This document shows positions 31,650 through 44,090 of a stretch of DNA of 64,000 nucleotides, one piece after another. The stretch is from Archivesica marissinica (Eukaryota; Mollusca; Bivalvia; Venerida; Vesicomyidae), in the NCBI GenBank assembly GCA_014843695.1, contig CM026404.1:85714712-85778711 (forward strand). Direction: 5' to 3'. The translations under genes were made by a program, and so were the position numbers. Position 1 is the first letter of the stretch. The number at the start of each line of letters is the position of its first letter. Below the pieces are notes generated by a model that did no database searches, was not told where the DNA came from, and saw only the letters and a list, made by a program, of their open reading frames with translations.

Positions 31650-34600
31650 TTTCTAATCAAGGCACCAGTATTTCATTAAAAAACATTGAGTTTCTAATCA
31701 AGGCACCAGTATTTCATTCAAAAACATTGAGTTTCTAATCAAGGCACCAGTATTTCATTCATAAACATTGAGTTTCTAATCAAGGCACTAGTATTTCATT
31801 CAAAAACATTGAGTTTCTAATCAAGGCACCAGTATTTCATTCAAAAACATCAAGCTTTTAATCAAGGCACCAGTATTTCATTCAAAAACATTGAGTTTCT
31901 AATCAAGGCACTAGTATTTCATTCAAAAACATTGAGTTTCTAATCAAGGCACCAGTATTTCATTCAAAAACATCAAGTTTTTAATCAAGGCACCAGTATT
32001 TCATTCAAAACATCAAGTTACTAATCAAGGCACCAGTATTTCATTCAAAAACATCAAGTTTCTAATCAAGACAACAGTATTTCATTCAAAAACATAAAGT
32101 TTCTAATCAAGGCATCAGTATTTCATTCAAAAACATCAAGTTTCTAATCAAGGCATCAGTATTTCATTCAAAAACATCAGGTTTCTAATCAAGGCATCAG
32201 TATTTCATTCAAAAACATCAAGTTTCTAATCAAGGCACCAGTATTTCATTCAAAAACATCAAGTTTATATCAAGACATCAGTATTTCATTCAAAAACATC
32301 AAGTTTCTAATCAAGGCAACAGTATTTCATTCAAAAACATCAAGTTTCTAATCAAGGCACCAGTATTTCATTCAAAACATCAAGTTTCTAATCAAGGCAC
32401 CAGTATTTCATTCAAAAACATCAAGTTTCTAATCAAGACAACAGTATTTCATTCAAAAACATAAAGTTTCTAATCAAGGCATCAGTATTTCATTCAAAAA
32501 CATCAAGTTTCTAATCAAGGCATCAGTATTTCATTCAAAAACATCAAGTTTCTAATCAAGGCATCAGTATTTCATTCAAAAACATCAAGTTTCTAATCAA
32601 GGCACCAGTATTTCATTCAAAAACATCAAGTTTCTAATCAAGACATCAGTATTTCATTCAAAAACATCAAGTTTCTAATCAAGGCAACAGTATTTCATTC
32701 AAAAACATCAAGTTTCTAATCAAGGCATCAGTATTTCATTCAAAAACATTGAGTTTCTAATCAAGGCATCAGTATTTCATTCAAAAACATCAAGTTTCTA
32801 ATCAAGGCACCAGTATTTCATTCAAAAACATCAAATTTCTAATCAAGGCATCAGTATTTCATTCAAAAACATTGAGTTTCTAATCATGGCATCAGTATTT
32901 CATTCAAAAACATTGAGTTTCTAATCAAGGCAACAGTATTTCATTCAAAAACACCAAGTTTCTAATCAAGACAACAGTATTTCATTCAGAAACATAAAGT
33001 TTCTAATCAAGGCATCAGTATTTCATTCAAAAACATCAAGTTTCTAATCAAGGCACCAGTATTTCATTCAAAAACACCAAGTTTCTAATCAAGGCATCAG
33101 TATTTCATTCAAAAACATTGAGTTTCTAATCAAGGCAACAGTATTTCATTCAAAAACATCAAGTTTCTAATCAAGGCAACAGTATTTCATTCAAAAACAT
33201 CAAGTTTCTAATCAAGGCATCAGTATTTCATTCAAAAACATCAAGTTTCTAATCAAGGCAACAGTATTTCATTCAAAAACATTGAGTTTCTAATCAAGAC
33301 AACAGTATTTCATTCAAAAACATCAAGTTTCTAATCAAGGCATCAGTATTTCATTCAAAAACATTGAGTTTCTAATCAAGGCAACAGTATTTCATTCAAA
33401 AACATAAAGTTTCTAATCAAGGCACCAGTATTTCATTCAAAAACACCAAGTTTCTAATCAAGGCACCAGTATTTCATTCAAAAACATCAAGTTTCTAATC
33501 AAGGCAACAGTATTTCATTCAAAAACATCAAGTTTCTAATCAAGGCAACAGTATTTCATTCAAAAACATCAAGTTTCTAATCAAGGCATCAGTATTTCAT
33601 TCAAAAACATTGAGTTTCTAATCAAGGCATCATTATTTCATTCAAAAACATCAAGTTTCTAATCAAGGCACCAGTATTTCATTCAAAAACATCAAGTTTC
33701 TAATCACGGCACCAGTATTTCATTCAAAAACATCAAATTTCTAATCAATGCATCAGTATTTCATTCAAAAACATTGAGTTTCTAATCAAGGCATCAGTAT
33801 TTCATTCAAAAACATCAAGTTTCTATTCAAGGCACCAGTATTTCATTCAAAAACATCAAATTTCTAATCAAGGCATCAGTATTTCATTCAAAAACATTGA
33901 GTTTCTAATCATGGCATCAGTATTTCATTCAAAAACATTGAGTTTCTAATCAAGACAACAGTATTTCATTCAAAAACATAAAGTTTCTAATCAAGGCACC
34001 AGTATTTCATTCAAAAACACCAAGTTTCTAATCAAGGCATCAGTATTTCATTCAAAAACATCAAGTTTCTAATCAAGGCAACAGTATTTCATTCAAAAAC
34101 ATCAAGTTTCTAATCAAGGCAACAGTATTTCATTCAAAAACATCAAGTTTCTAATCAAGGCATCAGTATTTCATTCAAAAACATTGAGTTTCTAATCAAG
34201 GCATCTGTATTTCATTCAAAAACATCAAGTTTCTAATCAAGGCACCAGACAACAACACAGTATTTCATTCAAAAACATCAAGTTTCTAATCAAGGCAACA
34301 GTATTTCATTCAAAAACATCAAGTTTCTAATCAAGGCAACAGTATTTCATTCAAAAACATCAAGTTTCTAATCAAGGCAACAGTATTTCATTCAAAAACA
34401 TCAAGTTACTAATCAAGGCAACAGTATTTCATTCAAAAACATCAAGTTTCTAATCAAGGCAACAGTATTTCATTCAAAAACATCAAGTTTCTAATCAAGG
34501 CATCAGTATTTCATTCAAAAACATCAAGTTTCTAATCAAGGCACCAGTATTTCATTCAAAAACATCAAGTTTCTAATCAAGGCAACAGTATTTCATTCAA

Positions 34601-34750
34601 AAACATTGAGTTTCTAATCAAGGCAACAGTATTTGATTCAAAAACACCAAGTTACTAATCAAGGCACCAGTATTTCATTCAAAAACACCAAGTTATTAAT
34701 CAAGGCATCAGTATTTCATTACAAAACACCAAGTTTCTAATCAAGGCAAG
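31650..34750. repeat. 41-bp tandem array T, ~76 copies, 3.1 kb
   Basis: Unit parts: AGTTTCTAATCAAGGCATCA, GTATTTCATTCAAAAACATC and A. Variants (CACCAG, CAACAG, ATTGAG, ATAAAG, CACCAAG) recur in ordered blocks; for example, the AAGACAACAG unit recurs 367 bp apart (32071 and 32438). Confidence 0.95.
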
Positions 34751-35354
34751 GTAGGCCGGTATTTCATTAAATAACAGCAACATTGCTTCCATGTTGTCTT
34801 GTTTGTGTATATATTGACATTTCGCTGCTTTAGTTCTGTCCTTATACCTGCTGTATGGAGCAAAGTGTAAACTTGTGATTGGTCACATGTAAGATAATGT
34901 ATGACCAAATCATGGGTACATTATACAGCTCAGAATGAGAGGAGCATGAAGTATGAAGAACACATGCTGCTGCACACCTGCAATGCCATGATATCTTTAC
35001 ATCAGTTAGTGTGAGCTATGTAATATTTATAGTGTAGCTTGAATACAGGCAAACCTGTGTTAGTTTGTTACCTCAATTAAGCAGCCAATCTGTATTAAGC
35101 ATCCAGTTTCCAGATATGTTATATTATTATACATTTGCCCTCTATTAAGCAGCCACCTGTGCTAAGCAGCCACTTTCTGTGATTCCCTTGGCTGGCTGCT
35201 TTTATAAGACAGGTTGGAGTGAACGTGTATGTGCAAATCATGGTGTTTCTCGAAGACTGTATTGCCTGAGAGTACAGAATAAATTTGCATAAACTCGAGA
35301 AATGTACTAAAACACGCCTACCAATCGCAAATCCATCGGTGTAATCACAACATT
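34751..35354. other. No gene seen
   Basis: Contains dispersed AAGCAGCCA motifs (35080-35200) with partly inverted surroundings (AACCTGTGTTAG and AGACAGGTTGGAG), possibly an eroded palindromic transposon. Confidence 0.45.
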
Positions 35355-35612
35355 GACGCCTCCGTGTTCGAGTGGTTACGGTCGCTGACTTGTATACCAC
35401 TGTAACCTATCATCACTGATGGTCACTGGTTCGAGCCCCGCTCAGGCCGTGTCTCATTTATATGAAAAAGTTGGCAGTTTCTTACGGAGGTTGGTGCACC
35501 CAAGTACTGGTTAACCGCTGGAGCCTGCCCAGGAAAGGTGTTGTTAGGTAATCTGCCCGCCGGCGATATAGCCCGAAATGGTGCTGATGCAGGCGTAAAT
35601 CCCGAAATATAA
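35355..35612 (+). mobile_element. SINE family A copy
   Basis: CCTCCGTGTTCGAGTGGTTA head, CTGGTTCGAGCCCCGCTCAG B box, body and tail as in the other copies. Confidence 0.8.
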
Positions 35613-35839
35613 CATAACACAACATTAACGCTCACAGGCGGTACACTGTCCGGAAACGACAAAGTGTCAAAGTTGACATTTTTCTATTGTATTTTTAGTA
35701 ATACTGGTAGTAGTTTTCCAAATTCGTGGAATGTCATACTTTAGGCAGTTCAAACAAACAAACCATACAGCAAGATAACTTCAAGTAAAGTACAGTCTGG
35801 AACATGTTACCACTTCTGAAGTGATGCAAAATTTGGTAA

Positions 35840-36060
35840 TTAACTCTTTGCATGCTGGGTAAAATATAGGCCATAAATAGTTCAAATATTGTAGCAGACG
35901 TCAAAACATTAATGCGTTTTTCTTATTTGTAATTGAAAACTCAGTTGAAATATATCATGGAATTTCTTTAGAATTGTGTGGTTATGACACAATGCGAATG
36001 TGGTTATGACACAATGCAAATGACATTGCATGACGTATATGACTCGTTATTTTCACCGCT
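35840..36060. mobile_element. TTAA MITE, family M4 (right end approximate)
   Basis: TTAACTCTTTGCATGCTGGG at the left with TAAAATATAGGCCATAAATA. It corresponds inversely to 8183-8330. The right end is not clear. Confidence 0.5.
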
Positions 36061-36144
36061 CACATGCATGTCAGGACAGGGCAAAATCATCTGTTTGGAA
36101 GATATAAGAAGAATGCGATAGAATAAAGATATTCAGATCTGTGA

Positions 36145-36460
36145 CATTTATGTATAGGATATACGCCGAAAACGATCCAATATGTAAAATATTGGACTGT
36201 ATGAGGTGCGTATCGCCGAATCGTTTGAAGACAGTACAAATATTTTACATATTGGATCCGTTTGAGGCTTATATCCTACTTAAAACATACACGTATACAC
36301 AACAATATCCTACTAATTAAAATTGTTAATTTCGTACATTTACGTTTAGTATTTTATATAATACTCTGGCCTTTTGACACCAGTCCAATATTAATAATAA
36401 TTGACTGCAAGTACAAAGGTATGACGTCATGACAGTGTTTTAAATAGTTCTAATCTTCAA
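36145..36460 (+). mobile_element. Long inverted-repeat element, uninterrupted copy
   Basis: Foldback arms 36157-36200 and 36237-36282 (core CCAATATGTAAAATATTGG and ATATTTTACATATTGGATC). The continuing part holds TTTACGTTTAGTATTTTATA and TGCAAGTACAAAGGTATGAC. Reverse copy at 1318-1910. Confidence 0.65.
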
Positions 36461-36680
36461 TCAGGTATTTGCTTTTAGAAGTTACCTGACGAACGATCGA
36501 CCTTTGTACATTTTGCATTTAGAGGATTATGATTTACTGTGATTTCCATATTGCTAACTACCCGACAGTAACTTGACTGTGACAGACATGACTGTATGAA
36601 GAAATCAAGAAAGTTGCCAAAGGTTCCTAAGCATACTAATTCTCGCCTATTTTAAACTAATTTATTCGCCGTCAAACCAC

Positions 36681-36869
36681 TTAACCCTTTCAACACCACA
36701 GGCCTCTAAATCGGCTTACAAAAAGGTGTAGATCCAGATGAGCCGGCATCTTTAAGAGAAACATTATCCATTTTGATAAATGAACTGGTCCAAATGTAAT
36801 TTTCTTATTGATTTGGTCTGAAAATATGATGCACCAGTCCATGTCAGTTACATTGTGTTGAAGAGTTAA
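36681..36869. mobile_element. TTAA MITE, family M3, internally deleted
   Basis: TTAA at 36681-36684 and 36866-36869. The right half of the central foldback is missing, leaving only one arm (GATCCAGATGAGCCGGC). Confidence 0.7.
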
Positions 36870-37158
36870 ACCATTAATTGACCAGTGCTTTTACGTTTTG
36901 GTTTTTAAAAATTGTTGTGTGTTATAATATAAGTGCAATACGAAACCAGTCAGCATAAATGTTTTTAGATGATTGTAAAGTGTCCTGTGTGGTAAGCCAA
37001 TCCAATTTTTATTTCCTTTTTTAATATAAGATCAGGATATATTTTTCTGGGCTTATCAGTCATTGGTTAATCTTGAATGTCTTCCTACTATTTAACTTGG
37101 CTCATTAAGTACAGTGCTTAAGTTTTTATATTCTCTTTGTTTATAGGACTTTATAAAT
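36870..37158. other. No gene seen
   Basis: AT-rich spacer ahead of array U. Confidence 0.5.
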
Positions 37159-38715
37159 ATTGCTCATGCATAATGTTACCGATACTACACACCCCAGTAG
37201 ACTGGTACAGTGGCAACGCGTGTATAGACGCGGTATATTGCTCATGCATAATGTTACCGATACTACACACCCCAGTAGACTGGTACAGTGGCAACGCGTG
37301 TATAGACGCGGTATATTGCTCATGCATAATGTTACCGATACTACACACCCCAGTAGACTGGTACAGTGGCAACGCGTGTATAGACGCGGTATATTGCTCA
37401 TGCATAATGTTACCGATACTACACACCCCAGTAGACTGGTACAGTGGCAACGCGTGTATAGACGCGGTATATTGCTCATGCATAATGTTACCGATACTAC
37501 ACACCCCAGTAGACTGGTACAGTGGCAACGCGTGTATAGACGCGGTATATTGCTCATGCATAATGTTACCGATACTACACACCCCAGTAGACTGGTACAG
37601 TGGCAACGCGTGTATAGACGCGGTATATTGCTCATGCATAATGTTACCGATACTACACACCCCAGTAGACTGGTACAGTGGCAACGCGTGTATAGGCGCA
37701 GTATATTGCTCATGCATAATGTTACCATACTACACACCCAGTAGACTGGTACAGTGGCAACGCGTGTATAGACGCGGTATATTGCTCATGCATAATGTTA
37801 CCGATACTACACACCCCAGTAGACTGGTACAGTGGCAACGCGTGTATAGACGCGGTATATTGCTCATGCATAATGTTACCCATACTACACACCCCAGTAG
37901 ACTGGTACAGTGGCAACGCGTGTATAGACGCGGTATATTGCTCATGCATAATGTTACCGATACTACACACCCCAGTAGACTGGTACAGTGGCAACGCGTG
38001 TATAGACGCGGTATATTGCTCATGCATAATGTTACCGATACTACACACCCCAGTAGACTGGTACAGTGGCAACGCGTGTATAGACGCGGTATATTGCTCA
38101 TGCATAATGTTACCGATACTACACACCCCAGTAGACTGATACAGTGGCAACGCGTGTATAGACGCGGTATATTGCTCATGCATAATGTTACCGATACTAC
38201 ACACCCCAGTAGACTGGTACAGTGGCAACGCGTGTATAGACGCGGTATATTGCTCATGCATAATGTTACCGATACTACACACCCCAGTAGACTGGTACAG
38301 TGGCAACGCGTGTATAGATGCGGTATATTGCTCATGCATAATGTTACCGATACTACACACCCCAGTAGACTGGTACAGTGGCAACGCGTGTATAGACGCG
38401 GTATATTGCTCATGCATAATGTTACCGATACTACACACCCCAGTAGACTGGTACAGTGACAACGCGTGTATAGACGCGGTATATTGCTCATGCATAATGT
38501 TACCGATACTACACACCCCAGTAGACTGGTACAGTGGCAACGCGTGTATAGACGCGGTATATTGCTCATGCATAATGTTACCGATATTACACACCCCAGT
38601 AGACTGGTACAGTGGCAACGCGTGTATAGGCGCGGTATATTGCTCATGCATAATGTTACCGATACTACACACCCCAGTAGACTGGTACAGTGACAACGCG
38701 TGTTTAGACGCGGTT
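37159..38715. repeat. 78-bp tandem array U, 20 copies, near-identical
   Basis: Unit parts: TTGCTCATGCATAATGTTAC, CGATACTACACACCCCAGTA, GACTGGTACAGTGGCAACGC and GTGTATAGACGCGGTATA. Only about a dozen single-base differences over 1.55 kb. Each unit has a CGCGTGTATAGACGCG inverted repeat. Frames on both strands stay open because the period is a multiple of 3. Confidence 0.97.
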
Positions 38716-38742
38716 TGTTTGTAATGGAAGCAACCGAAGTGC

Positions 38743-38832
38743 TTGTGTTTTACGTTTATTTATCGTCGCTACCGGTTGCCCATATGAGCGACGCCTCCTG
38801 AAGAGATTAATCATTTTAGATTTTTGGAGGTA
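38743..38832 (-). mobile_element. SINE family B, 3' fragment (reverse)
   Basis: TGTTTTACGTTTATTTATCG, CATATGAGCGACGCCTCCTG and TTAGATTTTTGGAGG match the tail of SINE B. Confidence 0.65.
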
Positions 38833-38895
38833 ATGGTAAATGATAATGGTAATGGATAGTTAATGTAATTAAAATTGAGCAGAAGGAATTTACTC

Positions 38896-39070
38896 TTAAC
38901 TCTTTGCATGCTTGAGCTGCGAAAACAACAGCAAAATAAGTCATGGAATGACGTGGCATATTTCCAGAGATTTCAGTTACAAATAAAAAACAAAAATACT
39001 TTAATGAATTATCGCTGTCTGCCACAATTATTTCAACTAATTATGACCATTATTTTACCCAGCATGTTGA
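38896..39070. mobile_element. TTAA MITE, family M4
   Basis: TTAACTCTTTGCATGCTTGA at the left, and TATTTTACCCAGCATG near the right. The interior TCTGCCACAATTATTTCAAC matches other M4 copies. Confidence 0.6.
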
Positions 39071-39278
39071 TTTATTCAACTGCTGTTTTCCGAAATATAA
39101 CATATGAATATGTGTGTGACCCTTTGAAAAGTACAGGTAAATCTGTATGGATGCTCCATGCTCAACATAATTATTGTTTTCAACAATAGATGATGTTTAA
39201 TGCATATTTGTATCATTAACACAGTTTTTCAATTTATTTTGTATTTTAAAAGCATAATCATACTCAGCTTTCTCAATG

Positions 39279-40256
39279 CGGCAGTCTAGCAGGGTGGCCA
39301 TTAATCTAAACTTTAGTGCCTGTAATACTCACTGTGTGATGGTGGTGACCACAAACAATGTGGAAGTCTAGCAGGGTGGCCATTAATCTAAACTTTAGTG
39401 CCTGTAATACTCACTGTGTGATGGTGGTGACCACAAACAATGTGGCAGTCTAGCAGGGTGGCCATTAATCTAATCTTTAGTGCCTGTAATACCCACTGTG
39501 TGATGATGGTGACCACAAACAATGTGGAAGTCTAGCAGGGTGGCCATTAATCTAATCTTTAGTGCCTGTAATACCCACTGTGTGATGGTGGTGACAACAA
39601 ACAATGTGGCAGTCTAGCAGGGTGGACATTAATCTAAACTTTAGTGCCTGTAATACTCACTGTGTGATGGTGGTGACCACAAACAATGAGGCAGTCTAGC
39701 AGGGTGGACATTAATCTAAACTTTAGTGCCTGTACCACTGTGTGATGGTGGTGACCACAAACAATGTGGCAGTCTAGCAGGGTGGCCATTAATCTAAACT
39801 TTAGTGTCTGTAATACCCACTGTGTGATAGTGGTGACCACAAACAATGAGGCAGTCTAGCAGGGTGGACATTAATCTAACTTTAGTGTCTGTAATACCCA
39901 CTGTGTGATAGTGGTAACCACAAACAATGTGGCAGTCTAGCAGGGTGGCCATTAATCTAAACTTTAGTGCCTGTAATACCCACTGTGTGATGGTGGTGAC
40001 CACAAACAATGTGGCAGTCTAGCAGGGTGGCCATTCCCTAAACGTTAGTGCCTGTAATACCCACTGTGTGATGGTGGTGACCACAAACAATGCGGCAGTC
40101 TAGCAGGGTGGCCATTAATCTAAACTTTAGTGCCTGTAATACACTACCCACTGTGTGATGGTGGTGACCACAAACAATGTGGCAGTCTAGCAGGGTGGCC
40201 ATTAATCTAAACTTTAGTGCCTGTAATACCCACTGTGTGATGGTGGTGACCACAAA
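39279..40256. repeat. 82-bp tandem array V, ~12 copies
   Basis: Unit parts: GTGGCAGTCTAGCAGGGTGG, CCATTAATCTAAACTTTAGT, GCCTGTAATACCCACTGTGT and GATGGTGGTGACCACAAACA. Small indels in several units. Confidence 0.93.
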
Positions 40257-40332
40257 CGCCATCATTTCCATATTTAAATTTCTACTTGCAGAATAGATGT
40301 GTATTCCATATTGATCTTAAATTCTGTTGACC

Positions 40333-41181
40333 TATGCTATATAAGTATTCTGTAGCTACCTATACTATATAAGTATTCTGTAGCTACCTATACTATATAA
40401 GTATTCTGTAGCTACCTATACTATATAAGTATTCTGTAGCTACCTATACTATATAAGTATTCTGTAGCTACCTATGCTATATAAGTATTCTTAGCTACCT
40501 ACTATATAAGTATTCTGTACTACCTATACTATATATATTCTGTAGCTCCAACATATAAGTATTCTGTAGCTACCTATACTATATAAGTATTCTGTAGCTA
40601 CCTATACTATATAAGTATTCTGTAGCTACCTATGCTATATAGTATTCTGTAGCTACCTATACTATATAAGTATTCTGTAGCTACCTATGCTATATAATAT
40701 TCTGTAGCTACTATATATAAGTATTCTGTAGCTACCTATGCTATATAAGTATTCTGTAGCTACCTATGCTATATAAGTATTCTGTAGCTACCTATGCTAT
40801 ATAAGTATTCTGTAGCTACCTATGCTATATAAGTATTCTGTAGCTACCTATACTATATAAGTATTCTGTAGCTACCTATGCTATATAAGTATTCTGTAGC
40901 TACCTATACTATATAAGTATTCTGTAGCTACCTATGCTATATAAGTATTCTGTAGCTACCTATGCTATATAAGTATTCTGTAGCTACCTATGCTATATAA
41001 GTATTCTGTAGCTACCTATGCTATATAAGTATTCTGTAGCTACCTATACTATATAAGTATTCTGTAGCTACCTATACTATATAAGTATTCTGTAGCTACC
41101 TATACTATATAAGTATTCTGTAGCTACCTATACTATATAAGTATTCTGTAGCTACCTATACTATATAAGTATTCTGTAGCT
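40333..41181. repeat. 28-bp tandem array W, ~30 copies
   Basis: Unit CTATATAAGTATTCTGTAGC then TACCTATA or TACCTATG. Degenerate in 40490-40720 and clean elsewhere. Every clean unit contains TATATAAG, a TATA-box-like octamer. Confidence 0.95.
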
Positions 41182-41930
41182 TAATCTACCTTTCATTTTT
41201 CAACTGCTGGACTGTAATATTTTAATTTCTATTTACAGAATGTTGTAATATAGATAGTAAATATACTGTATGCTCAAATTTTAATTCATGTTTTAATTTC
41301 TTAATTATCGAATGTTGCAATATGGACGGTAATAACTATATTCTCAAATTAATTCAGGTTTTAATTTCTAATTATCGATTGTTGTAATATGGACATTAAT
41401 CTATTAATTAGTGAAAATGACTAGCTGTATTCTCAAATTAATTCAGGTTTTAATTTCTAATTATCGAATGTTGCAATATGGACGGTAATAACTATATTCT
41501 CAAATTAATTCAGGTTTTAATTTCTAATTATCGAATGTTGCAATATGGACATTAATAGATTGTATTTTCAAATTAGTTTAATTTCTAATTACAGAATGTT
41601 GTAATAATTCGACTTTAATCTATAATTATTGATATAGACTGTATTCTCAAACTATTTCAGGTTTAAAATTCCATAAATTTTACAGAACGTTGAGATATAT
41701 ACTTTGTGACTGTATTCTCAAATTAGCGCAAGTTTTAATTTCCAAATTTTGTAATATGAGCTGTTTTCTCAAATTAATCCTGGATGGATTTCCTGGTTTT
41801 AAAATTTAATTATAAAACATTGTGATATAGACTGAATTCCACCTCATGCCAATGGGGGGGGGGGGACATTTAAAATATTTATCGAGAGTAAGGAAGGAAA
41901 ACTCACAGCTCTCAAGGTGGAATATATTAT

Positions 41931-42124
41931 AACCAAGGTCCGGAGTTCGAGCCCCGCTGGAGCCGTTACGATTGTGCCCTTAGGCAAGGCATTTAAATTC
42001 CACGTTGCCTCTTCTCTCTCCCTCGTGGCGATGAATTCTATCAGGAATGAGGTCTCGAGAGTGATTAATATAAGTTGAAATAACTTGTTTCGCAATCGAG
42101 CTAAAATAAATTTGTATAAACTAA
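41931..42124 (+). mobile_element. SINE family C, 5'-truncated
   Basis: Starts within the B box region (CCGGAGTTCGAGCCCCGCTG) and continues to GAGGTCTCGAGAGTGATTAA and the tail. It lies in the degenerate array. Confidence 0.7.
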
Positions 42125-42438
42125 GGTGGAATATTTGCATTTTTTGTACTTGGTTACAAGTGTGATATTTCAGGCCCGTAGCTAGGAGGTCGGAGTGGTC
42201 CATAATTCCCAGAGGTCCACTTGTTCATGCACTCCACAGTTACTATAATAATATTGATGCAAGCAACACCTGGGAATAGTTTATAAGAGTCTGAACTCTC
42301 TCTATATGCTCCCCCCTAGCGGCCTCAGTCCCTTCTCGATACGACCCCCCCCCCATAAAAAAAGCATGCTAAGGGCCTGTAATTCAGATTTTTATTTCTA
42401 ATTGTAGAAAATTGTCTACTATACATGTAGTTATAATG

Positions 42439-42714
42439 CAGGGATCATTCTAGAGGGCGATGTGGGCGAAATTGTCGCCCTAGGGACCCTGATTTCGCCC
42501 TCTGGGGGCCCCACTTATCCCTAATAACAAATATAAAAATTTGTTGGTTTTTACGATTTTCAAACAAAATTTTGTCTAGTAAGATAGATAGATAAAAGCA
42601 CTCCTTCTATTCAAATGTTGTATTTAATGGTTGTACTGTGCATTTTAACCCTATTTTGCAGAAGTATATTAAAGAACACCATTTAAAGAAGCGATCACGC
42701 GCTTTCTCACTTCT
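42439..42714. mobile_element. CAGGG-ended MITE M5, right end lost
   Basis: CAGGGATCATTCTAGAGGGC at the left. Collinear with 25254-25510 to GCTTTCTCACTTCTCA, where the terminal repeat is missing. Confidence 0.65.
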
Positions 42715-42837
42715 CATTTTCTAGTCTTATTTCCTAGTTATTGAATGATGTTATATATAAACAAAAATATAATGTATTCAAGTCTTAACAATTTGAATTG
42801 CAGAATTTTCTGATGTTGACCTGACTGTATACAAGGC

Positions 42838-43078
42838 AATAAGTGATTACGGTCATTGACACTTCAAATCCCTAGCCTGTTTTTGTCTTCTCTGTAGGTT
42901 CAAATCCCACCTGGGGGTCAAAATTCTTTCATATGAGGAAGCTATCCAGCTGGCTTGTTAAAAGGTTGGTGGTTCTACCAAGGTTGGGCGACGTGCCTGA
43001 AATAATGCTCGGAGGGGAACAGGGGGTCTTGGATCCTCCACCAATAACACAGCTGGTGAGGTGTCATATGACATTTTG
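42838..43078 (+). mobile_element. SINE family F copy
   Basis: GTAGGTTCAAATCCCACCTG (B box), then CAAAATTCTTTCATATGAGG, ATCCAGCTGGCTTGTTAAAA and CCTCCACCAATAACACAGCT. Confidence 0.65.
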
Positions 43079-43162
43079 CTGTCGATGCAATCTAACTCCC
43101 CAAAAACATGCTGTAATCTCAAGTTAATCCAGGTTTTATTTTCTAATCATACTTAGAATGTT

Positions 43163-43408
43163 GGAAATTTAATTTTGACAACGATTGCGATGCAAGTTGT
43201 GGCAACCTACCGTATATAGTGATAACTCTAGTTGGCGCAGATGCAGGCGTATGTGGCCCTTTCGTGTGGGCGGAATTTTTCATTGTACCTTGAGAAAACC
43301 CAGCTGTACGATCTGGAAACCATCGTACCGATCCGATACTTCTAAGGCCGAGGATCAAACCCCCAAGTTGCATTGATGAGAATTGAGCGTGCTATATTAT
43401 AACCACTC
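43163..43408 (-). mobile_element. SINE family D copy, diverged
   Basis: AATTTTGACAACGATTGCGA, GGCCCTTTCGTGTGGGCGGA and CTTGAGAAAACCCAGCTGTA, with a reversed head near the right end. Confidence 0.6.
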
Positions 43409-43429
43409 TATTTTCTAACATACGGTAGT

Positions 43430-44090
43430 TAATGTGGCTAATTTCTATTTGCAGAGTGTTATGATGCAGACTGTATCTGTGTTTTAATTACTAATTGCGA
43501 ATGTTGTGACACAGACTGTATCTGTGTTTTAATTACTAATTGCAAATGTTGTGACACAGACTGTATCTGTGTTTTAATTACTAATTGCAATTGTTGTGAC
43601 ACAGACTGTATCTGTGTTTTAATTACTAATTGCAAAATGTTGTGACACAGACTGTATCTGTGTTTTAATTTCTAATTGCAAATGTTGTGACACAGACTGT
43701 ATCTGTGTTTTAATTTCTAATTGCAAATGTTGTGACACAGACTGTATCTGTGTTTTAATTTCTAATTGCAAATGTTGTGATGCAGACTGTATCTGTGTTT
43801 TAATTTCTAATTGCAAATGTTGTGACGCAGACTGTATCTGTGTTTTAATTTCTAATTGCAAATGTTGTGACGCAGATTGTATCTGTGTTTTAATTTCTAA
43901 TTGCAAAATGTTGTGACGCAGACTGTATCTGTGTTTTAATTTCTATTTTCAGAATGTTGTGACACAGACTGTATCTGTGTTTTAATTTCTATTTTCAGAA
44001 TGTTGTGACACAGACTGTATCTGTGTTTTAATTTCTATTTTCAGAATGTTGTGACGCAGACTGTATCTATGTTTTAATTACTATTTTCAG
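43430..44090 (+). repeat. ~46-bp tandem array X2 of the RasGRP 3' splice junction, ~14 copies
   Basis: Units read AATGTTGTGACACAGACTGT, ATCTGTGTTTTAATTTCTA and TTTTCAG or ATTGCA. The last copies carry perfect TTTCTATTTTCAG acceptors. The array runs straight into the exon at 44091, whose first 20 bases (AATGTTGTGACACAGACTGT) are the unit's own start, so the unit spans intron end plus exon beginning. Confidence 0.9.

Larger units (their letters stand above)
41208..43163. repeat. Old degenerate ~65-bp array X1 of splice-junction-like sequence, broken by transposons
   Basis: Recurrent TTTTAATTTCTAATTATCGA, ATGTTGCAATATGGAC and ATATTCTCAAATTAATTCAG (41217, 41280, 41350, 41450, 41515 and others), with scattered pieces at 42388, 42716, 42783 and 43128. 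The TTTCTAATT-(N)CAG-AATGTTG core is that of array X2 and of the RasGRP exon start. Interrupted by SINE C, M5, SINE F and SINE D. Confidence 0.75.

Noticed and set aside
31650..34750. CRISPR-like array
   Set aside because: Units are directly tandem with no unique spacers, no cas genes, and the DNA is eukaryotic. The same applies to the other arrays.
37137..38696. 440-, 324- and 305-codon frames on both strands
   Set aside because: 78-bp satellite; several frames are open simultaneously on both strands.
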